From positions 186,001 through 250,000 of the forward strand of contig NZ_JAUSZL010000002.1 in NCBI RefSeq assembly GCF_030817535.1: 64,000 bases of DNA. The letters run 5' to 3'. Shown piece by piece: positions 42,982 through 51,122 of this stretch. The translations under genes were made by a program, and so were the position numbers. The stretch is from Streptomyces sp. V3I8 (lineage in GTDB: Bacteria > Actinomycetota > Actinomycetes > Streptomycetales > Streptomycetaceae). The notes under the pieces are model-generated. The model saw only the letters and a list, made by a program, of their open reading frames with translations. It had not been told where the DNA came from and ran no database searches. Every line of letters begins with the position of its first letter. Positions within the stretch are counted from its first letter, which is position 1.

Positions 42982-43674
42982 TCAGCCGTCGGCGCGGAGA
43001 ACGGGGGTGCTCGTGATGCCGTTGATCAGTACCTCGAAACCCCAGCTCATCCGCCCGTCCGCGCCACTGATGAGGGCAGGCATATGGGCCTTGATCGCGG
43101 GGTACCTGGACCCGTCCACGGCGTGCAGGGCCCGGGTGAGCGTGTCCCAGTCGTCCTGGGCCGCGGGATCCTGGTCCCGGGTGGACTGCTCGGCGGCGGT
43201 GGCGGTGGCCATCTGCAGCAGCCGGTCGACCCCCCAGGCCGCCTGCCCGACATCGGCCCCGCCGCGCGCCAGCAGGTCCAGGACGCGGTCCACCAGCCGG
43301 AAGTAGTGCGCACCGCTGGGGCGCGCCACCAGGGCCGACCGCGCGAGCTGCGGGTGCTGGAACAGCACGAGGGTGTACGACGTCAGCACGGCCAGCAGTT
43401 GCTCACGCCAGCCGTCCCCGCTCCCCTCCTCCGCGAGGTCGACCTCGCCCAGCAGCGCGTCGAGCACCGCCGCGTGCAGCTCCGCGGTGTTGGCCACGTA
43501 GACGTAGAGCGAGGCGGGGCCGGTGTCCAGCTCCTTCGCGAGCCGGCGCATGGTGACCTTCTCCAGCCCCTCGGCACGCATGATCCGTACGGCGGTGTCC
43601 ACGATCCACTGCCGGGACAGCGCGGGCTTGGCGGGACGCTGCCGACGGCTCGCCGGCTCTCTTCTCTCAGTCAC
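42982..43674 (-). CDS. TetR-family regulator with TetR_C-like domain
   Basis: 230 residues from GTG 43674. HTH: VTMRRLAKELDTGPASLYVYVANTAELHAAVLDALL, the classic TetR-class recognition helix. The ligand domain includes HYFRLVDRVLDLLARGG and WDTLTRALHAVDGSRYP. An operator of the same type as those before the monooxygenase lies 13 bases upstream (43687-43700), so autoregulation together with repression of the monooxygenase is likely. The gene order TetR-then-monooxygenase resembles antibiotic-inactivation pairs, though that is inference. Confidence 0.93.
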   Translation of the reverse strand: MTERREPASRRQRPAKPALSRQWIVDTAVRIMRAEGLEKVTMRRLAKELDTGPASLYVYVANTAELHAAVLDALLGEVDLAEEGSGDGWREQLLAVLTSYTLVLFQHPQLARSALVARPSGAHYFRLVDRVLDLLARGGADVGQAAWGVDRLLQMATATAAEQSTRDQDPAAQDDWDTLTRALHAVDGSRYPAIKAHMPALISGADGRMSWGFEVLINGITSTPVLRADG

Positions 43675-43686
43675 CCGCCGATCGTA

Positions 43687-43700
43687 ACGAACGCGTTCGC
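43687..43700. promoter_or_regulatory. TetR operator upstream of its own gene
   Basis: ACGAACGCGTTCGC, with perfect palindromic core CGAACGCGTTCG, shares ACGAAC-N2-GTTCG with the two sites at 42861-42889. Confidence 0.85.
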
Positions 43701-43949
43701 GTGGGCCGGTTCGTCGGTCACGAAGCACCGCTGCAGCGGGCGCGCCGCGGTGAAACGGGCGAGGAAGCGCGGCCTTCGCCCCGCGCCGTACGGCTCATTC
43801 GGGTCACCGACCCCCGGGTCACCTGCGAGAGGGCGGTGGCGCCCTGATGTTTGTGCGGCAAGTGAAGGGTAGGTGTGAAGGATTGGCCGATGCGCAGCCG
43901 CAGCGGACGGACGACGAATTGACGAACGGGGTCTGGAAGAGTGACGACC

Positions 43950-44753
43950 ATGGATGTCGAGCGCAGGAACAACGTCACCGTCACAGGTGACCCGTCGGGA
44001 CCGACGGTGGTACTGGCGCACGGCTTCGGCTGCGACCAGAACATGTGGCGGCTGACGGTGCCCGCTCTGGCGGACGACTACCGGGTGGTGCTCTTCGACT
44101 ACGTGGGTTCGGGCCGCTCGGACCTGTCGGCGTTCTCGCAGGACCGTTACTCCACCCTGGACGGTTACGCCCGGGACGTGGTGGAGGTGTGCGAGGCGCT
44201 CGACCTGCGCGACGCGATCTTCGTGGGGCACTCGGTCAGCGCGATGATCGGCGTCCTGGCCGCGGCCCTCGTCCCGGAGCGCATCGGGGCCCTGGTGATG
44301 GTCGGGCCGTCTCCCCGGTACATCGACGAGGACGGCTACCGGGGCGGGTTCAGCGAGCAGGACATCGACGAGCTGCTGGCGTCCCTGGATTCGAACTACC
44401 TGGGCTGGTCGGCCGCGATGGCACCGGTGATCATGGGCAATCCGGACCGGCCCGAGCTGGGCGAGGAGCTGACGAACAGCTTCTGCGCCACCGACCCGGA
44501 GATGGCACGCGTCTTCGCCCGGACCACGTTCACCTCGGATTCGCGGGACCAGCTGAAGGACGTACAGGTGCCGACCCTGGTCCTGGAGTGCACCCAGGAC
44601 GCCATCGCCCCGCGCGAGGTCGGTGCCTTCGTCCACCGTGCGGTCCCCGGGTCGACGCTGGTCACGCTCGACGCCACCGGCCACTGCCCGCACCTGTCGG
44701 CGCCGGACGCCACCAACGCGGCGATCACCGGCTTCCTGGCGGGCCTACGGTGA
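43950..44753 (+). CDS. RsbQ-like alpha/beta hydrolase
   Basis: 267 residues from ATG 43950. Oxyanion region LAHGFGCDQNMWR, nucleophile Ser in GHSVSAM, and a His in DATGHCPHLSAP; the cap is small, as in RsbQ, which binds a small hydrophobic ligand to activate the RsbP phosphatase in Bacillus. The next gene is indeed a PAS-PP2C phosphatase whose ATG overlaps the stop by one base (TGATG), so the pair is almost certainly co-translated. ATG 43950 has GGAAGA nine bases upstream; GTG 43941 is an alternative. The same alpha/beta fold is used by strigolactone receptors, so it may sense rather than hydrolyse. Confidence 0.9.
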   Translation: MDVERRNNVTVTGDPSGPTVVLAHGFGCDQNMWRLTVPALADDYRVVLFDYVGSGRSDLSAFSQDRYSTLDGYARDVVEVCEALDLRDAIFVGHSVSAMIGVLAAALVPERIGALVMVGPSPRYIDEDGYRGGFSEQDIDELLASLDSNYLGWSAAMAPVIMGNPDRPELGEELTNSFCATDPEMARVFARTTFTSDSRDQLKDVQVPTLVLECTQDAIAPREVGAFVHRAVPGSTLVTLDATGHCPHLSAPDATNAAITGFLAGLR

Positions 44754-46117
44754 TGTGCCCTCCCGGGCAGCAGCCCGACCCGCACAACGCCGACACCGAC
44801 GTGGGCATGGACATGGGCATGGACATGGGCATGGACATGGACGCCGGGAGAACATCGGACGCGGCGTTCGCGGCGCTGCTGGAGGGCAGCGCCGAGGAAC
44901 TCTACGAGAGCGCGCCCTGCGGCTATCTGTCCACGCTCATGGACGGCACCATCGCCAAGATCAACCGCACCCTCCTGGGCTGGCTCGGCCTGGAGCGGGA
45001 GTCGGTGGTGGGCCGGATGCGGTTCACCGACCTGCTGACGGTGGGCGGCAGGCTGTACCACGAGACGCACTTCGCACCGCTGCTGCGGATGCAGGGCCGG
45101 ATCCAGGGCATCGCCCTCGACATCAAGCAGGCCGACGGCGGCCGGCTGCCCGTACTGGTCAGCTCCGCCGTCAAGCACGGCAGCACCGGCGAGCCCCTGC
45201 TGATCCGCACCACGGTCTTCGATGCCCGGGACCGCCGCGCCTACGAGGAGGAGCTCCTGCGGGCCCGCAAGGCGGCCGAGGAAGCCCGCAGGGCGTCCGA
45301 CGAGGCACGCAGACAGGCGGAGGCAGACCGCGCCCGGCTGCAGGACGCCCTGGCCGTGCTGCAGGAGTCGCTGCTGCCCGCCACCCTGCCGCCGGTGCCC
45401 GGGGTGGAGACAGCCGTCCACTACCGCGCCGCTTCCCCCGACCGGCTCGGCGGCGACTTCTACGACCTCTTCCCCGTCGACGGCACGCGCTTCGCCTTCT
45501 TCCTCGGAGACGTGTGCGGCAAGGGTCCGCAGGCCGCCGCCCTCACCTCGCTGACCCGCTACACCCTGCGCACCGCAGCCCTGCACGACGCCGACCCCGT
45601 CTCCGCACTGACGACCCTCAACAAGGTGCTGCACGAGCGCTACACGGGCAGCGATCCGCGCTACTGCACCGTCATCTTCGGCATCCTGGAGCCCGACCCC
45701 GTGACCGGCCGGGTCACCGTCCGCCTCGCCTCGGGCGGCCATCCGCCGGCGCTCGTCCTGCGGGCCGACGGCACGAGCGACTTCCTGCGGACCCGCGGCG
45801 GCCTAATAGTCGGTGTGCTGCCCGAGGCGCCCTTCGTCACAGCCGTCACCACGCTCGCTCCCGGCGACACCGTCCTGCTCTACACCGACGGCCTCACCGA
45901 AGCACGTACCGGTGAGGACCGCACCACCCTCTACGGAGACGAGGCCTTGCGTACCTTCACGACCGGTTACGCCGGACAGCCCCCGCATGCCGTCGTCCAG
46001 GCCCTGACCGGCCTGCTGGACGGCTTCGGTGACGGTCTCGACGACGACACCGCCCTGCTCGCCCTCGGCGTCCCAGCCCACCCCGGCGCCGCCTCCACGA
46101 CGGCGGTCGCCGGATGA
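44753..46117 (+). CDS. RsbP-like PAS-coiled-coil-PP2C phosphatase
   Basis: 454 residues. A Met/Asp/Gly repeat tail (residues ~17-30), a PAS domain with CGYLSTLMDGTIAKINRTLLGWLG at ~50-160, a basic Ala/Arg coiled-coil (ARKAAEEARRASDEARRQAEADRARLQ), then a SpoIIE-type PP2C domain (LGGDFYDLFPVDGTRFAFFLGDVCGKG; LLYTDGLTEAR; GLDDDTALL). By analogy with Bacillus RsbP it should dephosphorylate a STAS antagonist, here probably the next gene's product. The start overlaps the hydrolase stop, the end overlaps the STAS start, and the three genes form one operon. Confidence 0.92.
   Translation: MCPPGQQPDPHNADTDVGMDMGMDMGMDMDAGRTSDAAFAALLEGSAEELYESAPCGYLSTLMDGTIAKINRTLLGWLGLERESVVGRMRFTDLLTVGGRLYHETHFAPLLRMQGRIQGIALDIKQADGGRLPVLVSSAVKHGSTGEPLLIRTTVFDARDRRAYEEELLRARKAAEEARRASDEARRQAEADRARLQDALAVLQESLLPATLPPVPGVETAVHYRAASPDRLGGDFYDLFPVDGTRFAFFLGDVCGKGPQAAALTSLTRYTLRTAALHDADPVSALTTLNKVLHERYTGSDPRYCTVIFGILEPDPVTGRVTVRLASGGHPPALVLRADGTSDFLRTRGGLIVGVLPEAPFVTAVTTLAPGDTVLLYTDGLTEARTGEDRTTLYGDEALRTFTTGYAGQPPHAVVQALTGLLDGFGDGLDDDTALLALGVPAHPGAASTTAVAG
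44801..44842 (+). repeat. Coding tandem repeat (GMDM) in the PP2C N-terminus
   Basis: Three 12-base units (ATGGGCATGGAC type; the first begins GTG) plus six bases encode GMDMGMDMGMDM-type sequence near the N-terminus. Copy number could vary in frame. Confidence 0.9.
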
Positions 46118-46452
46118 GCCCGCTGACCGTCACCGTCCGGGAGGCCGCCACCGGCCCGGTGCTGGAGGTCGCGGGCGAGCTCGACTACGACACCGCGGGC
46201 GAGCTGCGCGAACGGCTCGCCGCGCTCACCCTCCGGCCGGGCCGGCGCCTCGTCCTGGACCTGACGGCCATGGAGTTCTGCGACTCCAGCGGTATCGCCG
46301 CGCTGATCGCGGCCCGCAACGCCGCGCTCGCCGCCGACGCCGACATCGCGCTCGCCGGTGTCCCGGACAACACCCTGCGCGTTCTCCGCGTCGTCGGCCT
46401 CGACCAGATCTTCTCCGTGCACCCCGACAGCAGGACCGCCACCCAGGCCTGA
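46114..46452 (+). CDS. STAS-domain anti-sigma factor antagonist (RsbV-like)
   Basis: 112 residues. A STAS fold with LVLDLTAMEFCDSSGIAALIAARN, where Ser in the DSSG motif is the phosphorylation site. The start overlaps the phosphatase stop as ATGA. In the unphosphorylated state it should bind a Ser kinase/anti-sigma protein and free a sigma factor; no RsbW-type kinase is visible in the window. Confidence 0.93.
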   Translation: MSPLTVTVREAATGPVLEVAGELDYDTAGELRERLAALTLRPGRRLVLDLTAMEFCDSSGIAALIAARNAALAADADIALAGVPDNTLRVLRVVGLDQIFSVHPDSRTATQA

Positions 46453-46707
46453 GGGGCGGCGGGGAGCCGGCGCGGCCGGCGCCGTGCGTACCAATATCGA
46501 GGCGATCCGCCGTTCGCAATCGGTTTGGTGGTTACTCACTCGTTCGGATGACATCCCGAATGGATGCATCGTTTCTGCGCATCCGTCGCGCCCTAGCGTG
46601 CAACTGCGGCGACCTTGCCCCTGTCAGCCGGCAGCAACCGATCGGTCGCCTCCGTACCGCTGTGACGAAGCGGAGGAGACCCGGATGACGTCCATGGTGA
46701 GGCCCTC

Positions 46708-47112
46708 ATGTCGTTGCTCAACTCCGCTTCCCTTTCCGCTTCCCTTCCGGTCACGCACCTGCCCGGCGCCCACGCGCGACGCTTCCGACGCGGCGAGACC
46801 ACCGTGGTGGAGCTGCACGGGGAGATCGACCTCTGCACCGCTGCCGCGCTCAGCGCCGAACTCGACACCGCGACCGAGCCGTACGCACCCCACGTCCTCA
46901 TCGACCTGCGGCCCGTGACCTTCATCGACTCCAGCGGACTGGACCTGCTGCACCGCGCTCACTGCCGTGCCCGTTCCCGCGACGGCTGGGTCCGCCTGGT
47001 CGTCGACAAGCCGCGCGTCCGCCAGCTGGTGCGCCTGGCCGCACCCGGCCTGCTCCCCCTCTGCGCCACCCCCGACGACACCCCCGCGACCGGCCGTGCG
47101 GGCCGCGGGTAG
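46708..47112 (+). CDS. STAS-domain anti-sigma factor antagonist
   Basis: 134 residues with a 40-residue divergent leader, then VVELHGEIDLCTAAALSAELD and FIDSSGLDLLHRAH, where the Ser of DSSG is the expected phosphoacceptor. The start ATG 46708 has GTGAGG five bases upstream. A stronger GGAGGAG lies further upstream, before an ATG at 46685 in another frame that overlaps this start, hinting at translational coupling through a short leader. It converges with the next gene, 15 bases away. Confidence 0.9.
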   Translation: MSLLNSASLSASLPVTHLPGAHARRFRRGETTVVELHGEIDLCTAAALSAELDTATEPYAPHVLIDLRPVTFIDSSGLDLLHRAHCRARSRDGWVRLVVDKPRVRQLVRLAAPGLLPLCATPDDTPATGRAGRG

Positions 47113-47127
47113 CGCCGCACCGAGTTC

Positions 47128-48336
47128 TCAGCCGAGGCGGGCGGGCAGACCGCTCCAGTCGAGGCGGAGCACGGCCAGGTCGTCGGTGTGCCGGCCGGCG
47201 TTCAGCGCGTGGGTCTCCTTTATGAGCAGGTCGACATGGGCGGCCGGGTCCGCCGTCGGCAGCTTCACGATCAACGCGAGCAGCCCCTCGACACCGAGCC
47301 GGTCGCTGTCCGTCCCGTTGTGCCCTTCGGTGAGGCCGTCGGTGTAGAGCGTCAGGGCTCCGGCGGGCGGCAGCGGGATGACCGTGGAGGGCCAGCTGCG
47401 GACCTCGGGAACGATCCCCAGGGCGATGCCGTGCGCGGCGGTCAGTTCCCAGGTCCCCTCGGCCGTGGTGAGGAGGGGTTCGTGGTGGCCGGCCAGATGG
47501 AGGGTGGCGGTGCCTGCGCGCTGGTCGAGGGTGAGGAGGGAGCAGGTGGCGAACAGTTGCTGGCTGCCGCGTTCGGCGACCAGGATGCGTTCCATCAGGT
47601 GCAGCAGGTCGTCCCCGCGGTGTCCGCCGAGCACGAGGGAACGCCAGGCGATCCGCAGGCAGACTCCGAGCGCGGCGGCGTCGGGTCCGTGGCCGCTGAC
47701 GTCGCCCACCACCGCGTGCAGCAGCCCGTCGTCCCCCTCCACCACGTCGAGGAAGTCCCCGCCGAGCAGAGCCATCTCGGCGCCGGGCAGGTAGCGGGAG
47801 GTCACGCGCACCGTGGACGTGTCGAGGATCGGCTGAGGCAGCAGCCCGCGTTCCAGGCGGGCGTTCTCCTCCGCCCGCAGCCGAATGGCCTGGGCCTCGG
47901 CGCTCGCGCGTTCGGTCTGGCTGCGGTAGACGGCGTACCGCAGCGTCCGCTGCAGCAGGTCGGCCTCGACCTTCCCCTTGACGAGGTAGTCCTGGGCGCC
48001 CGCGGCCATGGCGTCGGTGCCCGCCCGGTCCTCGGACAGCCCGGTCAGGACGATCACCGCGATGTGCGGAGCCAGCTGCCGGACGGCGGTCACCGCGTCG
48101 ATGCCCGACACGTCGGGCAGGTGCAGGTCGAGGAGCACGCAGTCGAGCGGGCTCCCGGCCAGTTCGGCGCGCGCCTCGGCCAGCGTGGTCCGGGTCGTGA
48201 GCGTGAACCGCAGTCCCGTGTCGTGGAGGAGCTCCTCCACCAGCAGGGCGTCGCCCAGGTCGTCCTCGATCAGGAGGATGCGGTACGTGGGATCGCCGGA
48301 GACCGCTTCCGGAACACCCGTCATGGCTGTCGTCAT
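47128..48336 (-). CDS. Response regulator with PP2C (SpoIIE-type) output
   Basis: 402 residues. N-terminal receiver domain: ILLIEDDLGDALLVEELL, phosphoacceptor D70 in VLLDLHLPD, Lys in YLVKGK. A short linker, then a PP2C/SpoIIE domain with LGGDFLDVVEGDDGLLHAVVGDVSGHG, TLYTDGLTEG and TDDLAVL. Two-component input would regulate dephosphorylation of a STAS antagonist, linking the sensor kinase next door to the Rsb-type block. The start overlaps the kinase stop by ATGA. Confidence 0.94.
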   Translation of the reverse strand: MTTAMTGVPEAVSGDPTYRILLIEDDLGDALLVEELLHDTGLRFTLTTRTTLAEARAELAGSPLDCVLLDLHLPDVSGIDAVTAVRQLAPHIAVIVLTGLSEDRAGTDAMAAGAQDYLVKGKVEADLLQRTLRYAVYRSQTERASAEAQAIRLRAEENARLERGLLPQPILDTSTVRVTSRYLPGAEMALLGGDFLDVVEGDDGLLHAVVGDVSGHGPDAAALGVCLRIAWRSLVLGGHRGDDLLHLMERILVAERGSQQLFATCSLLTLDQRAGTATLHLAGHHEPLLTTAEGTWELTAAHGIALGIVPEVRSWPSTVIPLPPAGALTLYTDGLTEGHNGTDSDRLGVEGLLALIVKLPTADPAAHVDLLIKETHALNAGRHTDDLAVLRLDWSGLPARLG

Positions 48337-49940
48337 CGTGCCGGCTCCGCGTCGGCGCGGGTGGCCTCGGGCAGGGGGGAGGCGCCGGCCACCTCCGGCG
48401 GCCGGGGTGCGAGGGTGAAGGTGATGCGTGCGCCGTCACGGTACTCGGGGTCGACGCCGATGGTGCCGCCGTGGAATTCGACGATCTTCTTGCACATGGC
48501 GAGGCCGATGCCGCTCCCGGCGTAGGCGTCCTTGGTGTGCAGCCGCTGGAAGATGACGAAGATCTTGTCGGCGTACTCCGGCGCGATGCCGATGCCGTTG
48601 TCGGTGACGGTGAACCGCCACAGCTCGCCCTCCCGGGCCGCCGTGATGTGGACCTTCGGCGCCTCGTCCGGGCGGCGGAACTTGACGGCGTTGCCGATCA
48701 GGTTCTGCCAGAGCATGCCCAGCTGGGTGGGGTCCGCGACCAGGGTCGGCAGCGGATCGTGCGTGATCGTCGCGCCGGCCTCCTCGATGCCGACACTCAG
48801 CGAGGACAGGGTCCCTTCCAGCACCTTGTCCAGGTCGACGCTCTGGTGGGCGTTGTGCACCCGTCCGACCCGGGAGAAGTCGAGCAGGTCGTTGATGAGG
48901 ACCTGCATGCGGTTCGCCCCGTCGACCGCGAAGTCGATGTACTGGTCGGCCCGGCTGTCGAGCTGTCCTCCGTAGCGCCGCTGGAGGAGCTGGGTGAAAC
49001 TGGACACCTTGCGCAGCGGTTCCTGCAGGTCGTGGGAGGCCACGTACGCGAACTGCTCCAGCTCGGCGTTGGAACGCTGCAGGTCGGCGGCCTGCGCGTC
49101 CAGCCGTAGCCTCGTCTCCTCACTGCTGGCCAGCTCCCGCACGAGACGGCGGCGCATGAAGTCGATCTCGCCGCTGAGGCGCCGCAGGTCCGCGGGGCCG
49201 GTCGGGGTGATGGGGTGGTCGAAGTCACCGCCGGAGATGGCCCGGGCGTCCGCGCCGAGCTGCTCCAGCGGCCGGTTGATGCCGCGGCGCAGTCCCTCGA
49301 AGACCAGCGCCGTCAGGACGACGATGAGTACGGCGATGGCGCTGAACACCCAGTTGCGCACGGCCATCGTGGTCATCAGGTCGTCCCTCGCCCGCGCGCG
49401 GTCCGCGCGCAGGGTCTCCTGCTGGTGGCTCAGGGCGGCGCGTACGTCGTCGAAGGCCGCCTTGCCCTCCGTGGCCCGTTCGGTGGCCAGCGGCGAGGGC
49501 GAGCCGGGCGGCTGGGCGGCCACGGGCTCGGCGATCAGCTCCTGCCACTTCCGCACGGCGTCCTGGACGGCCTTCAGGTCCTCGAGCCCCACGCCGTCGT
49601 CCTCGAGCAGTTCGGTGAGCTGCGCGGTGTACGTCTTCTGCTCGGTGACCCCCTGCCGGTAGGGCGTGAGGAAGTCCTTCGTACCGGTGAGCCCGAAGCC
49701 GCGGATGCCGGTCTCCTGGTCGAGCACGGCCGTCTCCAGGCGGATCGCGACAGTCAGCGCGGGAGAGCGTACGTCCACGAGGTCCCTGCTGATCGTCCCG
49801 GTCCGGCTCAGGACATACGCGCCGGCCGTCCCGAGCAGGGCCAGGACCACCAAGGACGCGGCCACCCCGACGCGAAGCCACCGCCTGGTCGTCCACGTGG
49901 ACAGCCCTCGCGTACGCGATCGCCGCTCATCGCCGCTCAT
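48333..49940 (-). CDS. Membrane sensor histidine kinase (CHASE3-like, HAMP)
   Basis: 535 residues. Membrane helices at ~22-45 and ~195-215 flank a CHASE3-like extracellular region with LDQETGIRGFGLTGTKDFLTPY. A HAMP linker leads to the H-box YVASHDLQEPLRK (H303), and the catalytic part has N (LIGNAVKF), G1 (FTVTDNGIGI), F (IFVIFQRLH) and G2 (GSGIGLAMCKKIVEFHGG) boxes. All catalytic residues appear intact. Phosphate would pass to the receiver-PP2C encoded by the overlapping next gene and perhaps to the HTH-receiver protein at 50039. Confidence 0.94.
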   Translation of the reverse strand: MSGDERRSRTRGLSTWTTRRWLRVGVAASLVVLALLGTAGAYVLSRTGTISRDLVDVRSPALTVAIRLETAVLDQETGIRGFGLTGTKDFLTPYRQGVTEQKTYTAQLTELLEDDGVGLEDLKAVQDAVRKWQELIAEPVAAQPPGSPSPLATERATEGKAAFDDVRAALSHQQETLRADRARARDDLMTTMAVRNWVFSAIAVLIVVLTALVFEGLRRGINRPLEQLGADARAISGGDFDHPITPTGPADLRRLSGEIDFMRRRLVRELASSEETRLRLDAQAADLQRSNAELEQFAYVASHDLQEPLRKVSSFTQLLQRRYGGQLDSRADQYIDFAVDGANRMQVLINDLLDFSRVGRVHNAHQSVDLDKVLEGTLSSLSVGIEEAGATITHDPLPTLVADPTQLGMLWQNLIGNAVKFRRPDEAPKVHITAAREGELWRFTVTDNGIGIAPEYADKIFVIFQRLHTKDAYAGSGIGLAMCKKIVEFHGGTIGVDPEYRDGARITFTLAPRPPEVAGASPLPEATRADAEPAR

Positions 49941-49997
49941 TCTGTGGGCTCCTCGCTGTGCCAGTGCCGTGAAAGTTTCGGCAGCACACTTTAAGGG

Positions 49998-50017
49998 GCG
50001 ACAACCCTTGTTGTCGC
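49998..50017. promoter_or_regulatory. Inverted repeat in the kinase/regulator divergent promoter
   Basis: GCGACAAC-CCTT-GTTGTCGC, a perfect 8-base inverted repeat. It lies between the kinase and the HTH-receiver gene and could be an operator or an RNA hairpin; an outer CACTTTA/TAAAGTG pair frames it with a shifted centre. Confidence 0.5.
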
Positions 50018-50038
50018 GCGGCTGCTCAGGGACCTAAA

Positions 50039-50815
50039 GTGCCGGGTATGCCAGGCAAGGACTTCGTACCGCGGATCACTCCGCAGGAGACGGCCACCAT
50101 CGCTGACGCGGCGGTCGGCCGGCTCGCGCAGCGCCTTGCCCACCGGCTGCTGGAAGCCCCGTCACCCCCGCCGGACGACCCCGCACAAGCTCTGGCCCTG
50201 CTCCACGTACTGGACCATCTGAAGCAGGCCACCGAACGGCTGCAGCAGGAAGCGGCCGTGGCGGCCGCCCGCGCGGGTGCCGGCTACCCGCAGATCGGCG
50301 CCGCCTGCGGCATGACCCGGCAGGGCGCCCGGCGGCGCTGGCCGGGGCTCTTCAACCACTCCACCGAGAAACCCACGGAGCACCCGACAATGACCAGCCC
50401 CATCCGTCCCTTCGACGTCCTGCTCGTCGAAGACGACATCGCCGACGCCATGCTCATCGAGGAAGCCCTCTCCGAGCGCGGTGCCCGCAACCTGGTCCAG
50501 GTCACCGACGGCGTCGCCGCGCTGGAACACCTGCGGACCCCGGGCACCCCGCGGCCCGACCTGATCGTCCTCGACCTGAACATGCCCCGGATGAACGGCC
50601 GTGACCTGCTCAAGGTGCTGAAGGGCGACGACGACCTCCAGACGATCCCCGTGGTCGTCCTCACCACGTCCACCGCTCCGGACGACGTCACGGGCGCGTA
50701 CAGCAGTCACGCCAACGCCTACGTGACCAAGCCCGTCAACCTCGAGGAGTTCGAGCGGGCCGTCCAGAGCATCGACGCCTTCTACCTCGACACCGCCACC
50801 CGCCCCCGCCCCTGA
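50039..50815 (+). CDS. HTH-receiver fusion (response regulator)
   Basis: 258 residues. Residues ~1-110 contain a helical leader and an HTH-like segment (GYPQIGAACGMTRQGARRRWP) similar to small streptomycete HTH proteins. Residues ~125-250 are a receiver: VLLVEDDIADAMLIEEAL, phosphoacceptor D179 in LIVLDLNMPRMNG, Lys in VTKPVN. The DNA-binding-then-receiver order is reverse to the usual order. An internal ATG (residue 118) could make a free Rcp1-like receiver. GTG 50039 has AGGGA six bases upstream; ATG 50048 is an alternative. It is divergent from the kinase gene. Confidence 0.85.
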   Translation: MPGMPGKDFVPRITPQETATIADAAVGRLAQRLAHRLLEAPSPPPDDPAQALALLHVLDHLKQATERLQQEAAVAAARAGAGYPQIGAACGMTRQGARRRWPGLFNHSTEKPTEHPTMTSPIRPFDVLLVEDDIADAMLIEEALSERGARNLVQVTDGVAALEHLRTPGTPRPDLIVLDLNMPRMNGRDLLKVLKGDDDLQTIPVVVLTTSTAPDDVTGAYSSHANAYVTKPVNLEEFERAVQSIDAFYLDTATRPRP

Positions 50816-50821
50816 GCACGC

Positions 50822-50855
50822 CGGCGGGGCGGCGCCGGTGCGCGCCGCCCCGCCG
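50822..50855 (+). terminator. Terminator hairpin after the HTH-receiver gene
   Basis: A perfect 13-base GC stem (CGGCGGGGCGGCG/CGCCGCCCCGCCG) with an 8-base loop lies seven bases past the stop. Confidence 0.8.
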
Positions 50856-50966
50856 CCGGACCGGCCGTGGTGAGCGGTCCGTGCGCCGACGCAGAACCAC
50901 GGCCGGCCCCGGCACCAGCCGGTGGCCGGCCGTCCGGTGAGCGTCCTCACTTCATTTTGTCATGCA

Positions 50967-50976
50967 CCTGTACAGG
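50967..50976. promoter_or_regulatory. Short palindrome upstream of the GH2 gene
   Basis: CCTGTACAGG, a perfect 10-base palindrome about 145 bases before the GH2 start; a related TTGTACAGG lies at about 51021. TGTCATGC direct repeats flank the area. A regulatory role is uncertain. Confidence 0.3.
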
Positions 50977-51122
50977 GGCCCCGGGTCGTGCTGTCATGCC
51001 AACTACCGCCCTTTCCAACGTTGTACAGGCCGACGCGGCGAACCGCCAGGTGTCTCGGCCGCCCCTGCCGCTCTCCGTACGTGCGCGTCCTCGCCCCCAC
51101 ACCCGCGACCCAAGGAGTCACG

